64,000 bases of DNA from Alloalcanivorax xiamenensis (GTDB taxonomy: Bacteria > Pseudomonadota > Gammaproteobacteria > Pseudomonadales > Alcanivoracaceae), in the NCBI RefSeq assembly GCF_009846745.1, contig NZ_AQPF01000003.1, forward strand, positions 1 to 64,000, in the 5' to 3' direction. This document shows, one piece after another, positions 58,193 through 64,000 of the stretch; the first letter of the stretch is position 1, and each line of letters starts with the position of its first letter. The notes under the pieces were generated by a model. That model was not told the origin of the DNA. It did not search any database and saw only the letters and a program-made list of their open reading frames with translations. The position numbers and the translations under genes are program-made.

Positions 58193-59077
58193 ATGAGCGC
58201 CCGACACCTACCCCCTCTGTCCGCCCTGCGCGCCTTCGAAGCGACGGCACGCCTGCGCAGCGCCAAAAAAGCCGCCGAGGAGCTGTCGGTAACGCCCACG
58301 GCGATCAGCCATCAGTTGCGGCAGTTGGAAGAACACCTGGGCGTCCCTCTGTTCATACGCCGCCCACGGCAACTGACTCTCACCGCCCAGGGACAGGCGC
58401 TGAGAGCGGTATGCACCGACGCCTTCGACGCCATCGATGACGTGGCGTCACGACTGAGACAGACACCCCAGCGACAAAGCGTCACCCTGTCCACCATTCC
58501 GTCGGTGGCGGCGCGCTGGCTGCTGCCCAATGTCTGTTATCTGAGAGAAGAACAACCCGACCTGAATCTGAGCCTTCAAGTGACTTATGACGTACTGCCA
58601 CTGGACGGCATCGCCGCCGACATGGCAATCCGCTATGGCGATGGCCGATGGCCCGGACTGGAGTCGGAAAAGCTGTTTGATAATGTCTTCGTGCCCGCCT
58701 GCAGTCCGGCGCTGAACATCCGCGACCATGACGACCTGCGCCATCACACCCTGCTGCACTACCAGCCCTCCACCAACTCCGGAGCGCTACTGGGCTGGCC
58801 CGCCTGGCAAAAACGGGCCCGGGTCGAGGGTCTGGATATTGATGCCGGTCTGGCGCTCTCGGACGACACCCACATCGTCAGCGCGGCCCTGGACGGCCAG
58901 GGCATTGCGTTGATGAGCCGGGAACTGATTCGGGATGAACTGCGCAGCGGCCGCCTGGTGCAACCGTTTGGACCGGAACTGCTGGCGCAGCCATTCCACC
59001 TGGTCTATCCAAAGGAACGGCTACGGGAGCAGGGTATCGCCGCGGTGCGGGACTGGGTGATGGGACTGGTCAGATGA
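58193..59077 (+). CDS. LysR-family regulator (GcvA-like)
   Basis: A 294-residue LTTR. The N-terminal helix-turn-helix has LSALRAFEATARLRSAKKAA and ELSVTPTAISHQLRQLEEHL, followed by GVPLFIRRPRQLTLTAQGQA, which is typical of the GcvA/AmpR branch. The effector domain spans about 90-290. GAGG precedes the ATG. Divergent from the azoreductase gene, which is the most likely target. Confidence 0.9.
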   Translation: MSARHLPPLSALRAFEATARLRSAKKAAEELSVTPTAISHQLRQLEEHLGVPLFIRRPRQLTLTAQGQALRAVCTDAFDAIDDVASRLRQTPQRQSVTLSTIPSVAARWLLPNVCYLREEQPDLNLSLQVTYDVLPLDGIAADMAIRYGDGRWPGLESEKLFDNVFVPACSPALNIRDHDDLRHHTLLHYQPSTNSGALLGWPAWQKRARVEGLDIDAGLALSDDTHIVSAALDGQGIALMSRELIRDELRSGRLVQPFGPELLAQPFHLVYPKERLREQGIAAVRDWVMGLVR

Positions 59078-59110
59078 TCGCTGGATAAGAGCGAATCACG
59101 GCCCCCGGCA

Positions 59111-60838
59111 CTACCTCGGTAACAGACGAATACGATAATCGTGACTGACGGAGGACGGCTGGGTTCCCGTTGCGCGTTCGTAATCCGGATGAACTCTCAG
59201 ATAGTACAATCCGGTTTCCCCCGCGACGATATCATGACGAATCCCTTCGCAGTTTCGGGCTCCCGGGCTCGATGCCACCGTTTCATAGCCCTGCCCACTG
59301 ACTTTCGCCAACAGTATTTCCATGCCCCATGCCGGCGGCAACACCTCATCGCCACAGAGGAAATTATCCACCACCAGGGTTTTGTCCCCCACGCCGACAT
59401 AAAAGAAGTAGTGCGAGAAGCTGTTTTCCGTGGCATATGCCGAGTGTGTCAACGGCGGTGTACTGCCGCCATCACGGATTCCCGCTCTGCCATGGTGAGG
59501 CACACGATCCGGGGCAATCACCATCGGTTGCTGCGGGTGCCCGTCTCCCAGGCGCTCCACATAAACACGTACTTGACGCGCTTCGCCCCCGGTTCGGATG
59601 CGAAAATACATCCGACTGCCTTGTCTTCTGGCCGAGGTCGCCACCGAGCAATTGCCGTGGTTTTGACACTGCTCATAAAGACTGGCATTGCTATTACCGG
59701 TGGAAACGCTCTCCAGATAGACAGGCGCATCATTCGGAACGGGATCGGACTGCTGCACGACAACCCGATAACTGGCGTCCGTCGGCGCGTCCAGATAGAG
59801 CCCGGCTTGCCCATACTCGCCGCCGACCATCAACGACTGCCCGTCGCCACCAAGACACAGGCGCCGGTTATGCTCCGAATGACTTCCGTCCGGCCCCGGC
59901 GAGCAACTGGGCGCGTACCCTGCCAACAGGCTCTGAACACCGCCCAAATAAGGCGGAAACGCCTCCCCCGAGGCGTGCGGGTACTGCCCCGACAGATGTC
60001 CCTGGAGATGGGTCAGAAGCGCGCTCTCGTCATTATGCTCCGCTATTAGTTCGGCATAGCCCGTCCACATGGTTTGCCAGAACGCGCGGGCCTCTTCATT
60101 CTCGGCGCCACCGGCGGCAAAGCCTTCCCGCGCCGCCGCCAGCCCTTCCATGCCCCCCTGTGCCATTGCCGACAGAATCATCGGCAAAAGGCCGACTTCC
60201 TGATAGTAGGCCACATCCAGCGTCTCGCCGACGATAAACCCTTTCAGCATGTCCAGTGCCCCCGGCGGCATGCGCAGCCCCGTCAGCGCGTGGTATTCCA
60301 ACAGGGTGCTTTGTAGCGCCGCCGGATAATCGTCATCATGCTCCGCCAAAGCCGCTTGCAAGCGCGCGCTGATCAAATCCGTGAGCGGATTAATGTTGCC
60401 CTTGCCGTCCGCCACGTTCACCACCGCTCTCAGCGTTATCGGCTCCGAACTGAACCGGCCGTTACGCTCGTCGAACCAATAGCCCTGAACTTTCAGCAAT
60501 GCCGGACCGCTCAGCCCGGTCGCCGCAAACGCATAGCGGCCTTGCTCGTCCACCGTGGTTTCCAGAACTCGCGCACCTTCATCCACGGCCCCCAGAATCA
60601 ATGGCACCAGCGTTACCTTGGATCCCGCCTGAAAAGGCCCTTTTTGCACCACTCCCGCCAACCGCCCACCCTCCGGCGGGGACGGCTCTTCCGGGGGATT
60701 GTCCTGCTCGGGATCTTCCAACGGAGGCTCGTCATGATCCGGTAAAGCGCCTGACGAAGCCGGCCCGCTGGATGATGAACCGCCACAAGCGACCAATAAC
60801 ATCAACACTGGCAACATGGCCCAAATACGCAATGTCAT
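59111..60838 (-). CDS. Large lipoprotein of unknown function with PPC-like C-terminus
   Basis: About 575 residues from the ATG at 60838 with GGAGGGG upstream. The lipobox LMLLVACGG gives a lipidated Cys18, followed by a Ser- and Pro/Glu-rich linker. Residues about 55-140 look like a carboxypeptidase-regulatory-type beta sandwich (VQKGPFQAGSKVTLVPL, TTVDEQGRYAFAATGLSGPA). The last 120 residues resemble a pre-peptidase C-terminal domain (DIVAGETGLYYLRVHPDYER). The middle is helical with no known family. It ends a same-strand series of exported proteins. Confidence 0.75.
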   Translation of the reverse strand: MTLRIWAMLPVLMLLVACGGSSSSGPASSGALPDHDEPPLEDPEQDNPPEEPSPPEGGRLAGVVQKGPFQAGSKVTLVPLILGAVDEGARVLETTVDEQGRYAFAATGLSGPALLKVQGYWFDERNGRFSSEPITLRAVVNVADGKGNINPLTDLISARLQAALAEHDDDYPAALQSTLLEYHALTGLRMPPGALDMLKGFIVGETLDVAYYQEVGLLPMILSAMAQGGMEGLAAAREGFAAGGAENEEARAFWQTMWTGYAELIAEHNDESALLTHLQGHLSGQYPHASGEAFPPYLGGVQSLLAGYAPSCSPGPDGSHSEHNRRLCLGGDGQSLMVGGEYGQAGLYLDAPTDASYRVVVQQSDPVPNDAPVYLESVSTGNSNASLYEQCQNHGNCSVATSARRQGSRMYFRIRTGGEARQVRVYVERLGDGHPQQPMVIAPDRVPHHGRAGIRDGGSTPPLTHSAYATENSFSHYFFYVGVGDKTLVVDNFLCGDEVLPPAWGMEILLAKVSGQGYETVASSPGARNCEGIRHDIVAGETGLYYLRVHPDYERATGTQPSSVSHDYRIRLLPR

Positions 60839-60947
60839 TATTTTCCCCTCCCAGGACCGCCCGCGGCTTGCCCCACTCACCCGGGTATTGGGAGCATGGA
60901 GCAAGAACCAGCAGGCGTATCCGGCTTGTTATACCAAGGTGGTTGAA

Positions 60948-62798
60948 TTAGAAGCCCGTGACCGGACGCTGCTCGCCGGTGGGATCGTCAATGACTTTGC
61001 GCAAGGAACCCTGCTCACGGGTGTTGGCGTAATACACCTCGGTGGTGTCGTCATCCCGCTGTACCTGAATCAGGCGGTGCGGGCCAGGGGCCAGACCGTA
61101 CATGGAAGCGGAATAGCAAACGCCGGCTTCACACTGGCCGTTATGCTGGCCCAGCACCACATATCCCGCCTTGGGATCGGCGGCGCTGACGGCGGCGATT
61201 TCCCTGTCATTGGTTTCCAGAAACACCTCGCTCAGCTCTGTCATATTGCTGATGGCGTCGCCGTTACCGCTGAGAGAAGCACCGATCCAGCGGGCGTCCT
61301 CGATCACCACGGCATCACTGCCGTCAATCTTTCTGGCCACCGCGTCATCACGACCGGTGATGTGCGCACGGGTATAGAAGATCCAACCGTCGCGGCTGCC
61401 AAGCACCTCGCTCTGGATACTGCCGCTCCAGTCCGCCTCGGTGGTATCCAGCACTTTTCGATCACCGCCCTGGCTGTTCCAGCTCACCACGCCATTGCCA
61501 GCCGAAGCCACCACCCGCCCTTCATCAGCAATGATAAAACCAAGCTCCCAGCCAAGCGGTTGTTCCTGTTCGGACAACACGGACCAACCCTCGCCTTCCA
61601 CCCGGTAGATATCTTGTGGGGTCATACCGAAAAGTTCAGCGATACCGAAATACAGCACGCCGCCCTCCCGGGCCAGATGCCGTTCCTGAGGCACTACCGC
61701 CCCTCCGGCAATGCCCTCGGGGAAAACCAGAGGTTCATTGCTTTCATCCAGAACCTGAACCAATTTTTCAAATGGCTGAGTGGCGTCGTAACGCCATAAA
61801 GTGCCGCCTTCGGAAAGACAAGGGCGCCCGGCAATACCCGTATCAATAACCGTATCAATGATCAGATATTGGGAGCCATCGTTCAGCGGACCACCCAGCG
61901 GAACCGCTCTTTTTGCTTCCCTGCCGCCTGGCAGCAGGTTTGTATTGGAAATACTGTTACCGCCTTCGGGGTACATATGATCCATGGCCAGCCGATAGCC
62001 CCCATCACATTGAGTGCCGCCATAGTCACTGAGAACAAGATAGGTCTGTCTGTTCAGTGAATCATTTGCACCAAAGGCATCAATATCAACAACATGATGG
62101 ACCGTTCCTCCGCCACTTGACCCTGGCGCATCGCCAGGCCCAAAGGTCATCCGCACGCGCTTTTCATTACCTGGCAAGCCATACACCACCGCCGCATCGC
62201 CCGAGTCCGAGTAATTCTGGCGAACCAGGGTGCCGGCGCCGGTCACCGCCGCGCCGAGATAGGTTTCCGACGACACCCGAACCGGGTCGGGTGCCCCCAC
62301 CTCCGCGCCCACCCGGGCAAAGCCCTCGGAGGTTTCGCTGCCGTTCAAGCGGTTATGCAGAAACAGCACGTCCGCCACACGGTAATCGCTGACGCTACCA
62401 TCGCTCGCATCAATGTTGGCTTCATGGAGCGGCACATAGTGGCTTCGCCCCATATCATCACCCTGCGCGGAATCCCGGGTATCCAGCGGCAGCGCTGTCG
62501 GCATCTCGGGGTTGGCCGGATCCAGGGCGTAAAGCACCGAACGATACATGGTTTGGCCAGTGCCCGGGCTCTCTCCGGTCTCGTAAGAGTGGCTGAAGTA
62601 CAATAGATCCTGATTGTCGGCATCACCGGTCAGGCCGGACAGCGTTCCGGCCCCACCATCAGAGCCATCACCGGGATCATCACCTCCTGAAACATTCCCG
62701 CCACTAGCCGAACCGCCACCTCCGCCGCCACAGGCGGCAATGGCAATACCCAGCGCCAATACGGCCGCACCCTTCCATACTTTTCCGTCATTATTCAT
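60948..62798 (-). CDS. Large lipoprotein of unknown function, possible beta-propeller
   Basis: A 616-residue protein. The lipobox GIAIAACGG gives a lipidated Cys23, followed by a long Gly/Ser/Asp linker. The body has repeated strand-turn units typical of a propeller (SVLYALDPANPEMPTALPL, TLWRYDATQPFEKLVQVLD, GVVSWNSQGGDRKVLDTT). No catalytic motif is seen. The next gene starts 110 bases after its stop. It probably sits on the outer membrane; a binding or structural role is inferred only. Confidence 0.7.
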   Translation of the reverse strand: MNNDGKVWKGAAVLALGIAIAACGGGGGGSASGGNVSGGDDPGDGSDGGAGTLSGLTGDADNQDLLYFSHSYETGESPGTGQTMYRSVLYALDPANPEMPTALPLDTRDSAQGDDMGRSHYVPLHEANIDASDGSVSDYRVADVLFLHNRLNGSETSEGFARVGAEVGAPDPVRVSSETYLGAAVTGAGTLVRQNYSDSGDAAVVYGLPGNEKRVRMTFGPGDAPGSSGGGTVHHVVDIDAFGANDSLNRQTYLVLSDYGGTQCDGGYRLAMDHMYPEGGNSISNTNLLPGGREAKRAVPLGGPLNDGSQYLIIDTVIDTGIAGRPCLSEGGTLWRYDATQPFEKLVQVLDESNEPLVFPEGIAGGAVVPQERHLAREGGVLYFGIAELFGMTPQDIYRVEGEGWSVLSEQEQPLGWELGFIIADEGRVVASAGNGVVSWNSQGGDRKVLDTTEADWSGSIQSEVLGSRDGWIFYTRAHITGRDDAVARKIDGSDAVVIEDARWIGASLSGNGDAISNMTELSEVFLETNDREIAAVSAADPKAGYVVLGQHNGQCEAGVCYSASMYGLAPGPHRLIQVQRDDDTTEVYYANTREQGSLRKVIDDPTGEQRPVTGF

Positions 62799-62907
62799 AG
62801 CTTTATTCCTTATACTCCCCTGTTGATATGAACCCGGCCTTTTTCCATCGGACGATTTCCAGTTTTCTCGTGGCGACCGCCCCAGGCGGGACTACACGAA
62901 ACGCCTC

Positions 62908-63438
62908 TCACTCCTGCTCATCCCCCGGCCGTAGACGCACATCAAAGAACAGATCCAGCGTCAGCGAATCGCCGCCGGAGGCGTCTTTGCCGATGCCTTC
63001 CAAACGCTCCAGGGAGCCCTGGTAGCGCCCTTTGAGCACCACCGTGTCCTCTCCACTTTTCAGATGCTCAAGAGTGAGCTTTCCGCCGCCTTGATTGCTA
63101 TACACCGGGAAAAGACTGTTTTCGGGAAAGTAGGACACTTCCGGAGTGCCAATAAGGCGGCCGTTCATCGCGGTGAAGGAAAGCGCCACGGATTCCGCTA
63201 TCGCGAACTTTTCCTCCGCATGGCCCTGCACCTGGTACACCACCACCCCGGGCGCAACATTTGAAAAGCGGGCAGTGGATGTTTGACCGTCACGCAACAC
63301 ATGCCAGGAGCGGGACTCTCCGCCCAGTTCTCCCTCCAGAGTATCAGCGCCCGCCGACTCAGCTTTCGCCGTGAGCAATACGACCAAGACCGCGCCCTGA
63401 ATCGTACACATCAACAGATCAGTCCCTTTCTGTTTCAT
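62908..63438 (-). CDS. Small exported protein of unknown function
   Basis: About 176 residues from the ATG at 63438 with GGGAGAGG upstream. Signal-like N-terminus (LLMCTIQGAVLVVLLTAKAE) and a mature part rich in beta strands (TARFSNVAPGVVVYQVQGHA, TLEHLKSGEDTVVLKGRYQG) ending LDLFFDVRLRPGDEQE. I recognise no family. It heads the two-lipoprotein series and is divergent from a response-regulator gene across about 245 bases. Confidence 0.7.
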   Translation of the reverse strand: MKQKGTDLLMCTIQGAVLVVLLTAKAESAGADTLEGELGGESRSWHVLRDGQTSTARFSNVAPGVVVYQVQGHAEEKFAIAESVALSFTAMNGRLIGTPEVSYFPENSLFPVYSNQGGGKLTLEHLKSGEDTVVLKGRYQGSLERLEGIGKDASGGDSLTLDLFFDVRLRPGDEQE

Positions 63439-63684
63439 CAAACCTCTCCCTTAATGCCACTCTCACCACAAGAGGAAGGGACGGTGCCAAGGACGTCCTG
63501 CCCTTCATGGTCATCGGTCATGGCAGCATAGAGAGACACCGCCGCAAGCCCAATCCCACAAACGGGTACCCTCAAAGGGGGGATGGGCGGGCAACGGGGC
63601 CGCCGATACGGTTCCCGATCGATGTGAATGAATGGAGTGCGATGTGGTATATGTGTTCGGGTAACCGGGGAGAGGGGAAAACCA

Positions 63685-64000
63685 ATGAAAACGGCGCTCA
63701 TTGTTGAAGATCACCGGGAAAGCAGGGAATGGCTCACGGAGCTGCTTCGGCAGGCATTCCCCGGTATATCCGTGGTAACGGCGGATACGCTATCCAATGC
63801 CAGCGCGAAGGCCAGCAAGGAGAATTTCAACCTGGCCGTGGTTGATATCAGCCTGCCCGACGGTAGCGGCGTGGATCTGGTAACCGAGTTGCAGGCCACG
63901 GCACCGGACACCTATATCGTCATGGCAACGATCTATGATGACGACAATCATCTTTTCTCCGCTCTGCAAGCCGGAGCCCTCGGCTATATCCTGAAAGACC
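63685..64000 (+). CDS. NarL/LuxR-family response regulator (truncated by window end)
   Basis: The first 105 residues are in the window. MKTALIVEDHRESREWL, the phospho-Asp in LAVVDISLPDGSGVDL and ALGYILKD with the conserved Lys identify a receiver domain of the NarL/LuxR type, whose helix-turn-helix should lie beyond base 64000. AGAGGGG precedes the ATG. It is divergent from three exported-protein genes of unknown role, which are plausible targets. Confidence 0.85.
   Translation, partial: MKTALIVEDHRESREWLTELLRQAFPGISVVTADTLSNASAKASKENFNLAVVDISLPDGSGVDLVTELQATAPDTYIVMATIYDDDNHLFSALQAGALGYILKD

Overview
This is a GC-rich gammaproteobacterial chromosome segment. The likeliest source is a marine, salt-tolerant member of the Alcanivorax/Alloalcanivorax group. 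That placement is an inference from the gene set (ectABC with ectR, a zinc-limitation cluster with folE2, the CrbS/CrbR-type sensor beside a VC_2705-family symporter, and the nusB-ribH-ribBX-ribE block) and was not tested by alignment. I saw no rRNA, tRNA, CRISPR array, prophage or intact insertion sequence.

Layout. 1-5.3 kb: a short-chain dehydrogenase remnant cut by a repeat, then housekeeping singletons (3D-domain protein, SDR, AcpH, DegV, GNAT, HinT). 5.7-11.3 kb: a double-domain QueD-like protein, a LysR regulator, an Arc-type repressor, and a convergent GGDEF / HD-GYP pair. 11.7-15.6 kb: thrS, hisI and cysS. 15.8-22.0 kb: yidD, a small CxxC protein, then a zinc-acquisition block (ZnuD-like TonB receptor behind a near-perfect Zur box, AztD-like zinc lipoprotein, small outer-membrane barrel, zinc-independent FolE2). 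22.3-27.8 kb: a TPR membrane protein, a sodium:solute symporter, and ectR-ectA-ectB-ectC for ectoine synthesis. 28.0-37.3 kb: a LuxR-type regulator facing a large SSS-PAS-kinase-receiver protein, followed by a small membrane protein, a DEDDh exonuclease, a cNMP/CBS/DUF294 protein and a two-part sodium symporter; this resembles the CrbS/CrbR acetate-utilisation module. 37.8-47.7 kb: a CHASE2 histidine kinase and a LysM-FecR protein, a chaperone-usher fimbrial operon, and an OmpR-type regulator. 48.7-56.5 kb: xseB-ispA-dxs on the plus strand facing ribE-ribBX-ribH-nusB-thiL-pgpA on the minus strand. 56.6-64 kb: a GFA protein, an azoreductase with a divergent LysR regulator, two large lipoproteins and a small exported protein of unknown role, and a truncated NarL-type regulator at the window edge.

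The most unusual content is between the genes. At least four families of self-complementary repeats occupy the gaps. One is a roughly 270-280 bp MITE-like element with long terminal inverted repeats (copies at 11324 and 37427, and a right end at 1-65 lying inside a dehydrogenase gene). A 61 bp perfect palindrome with a related terminus supplies the region of a stop codon. Seven REP-like hairpins and several nested outer-arm palindromes are also present. In several families the two arms of one copy match each other better than they match the arms of other copies, so sequence changes appear to be mirrored between arms.
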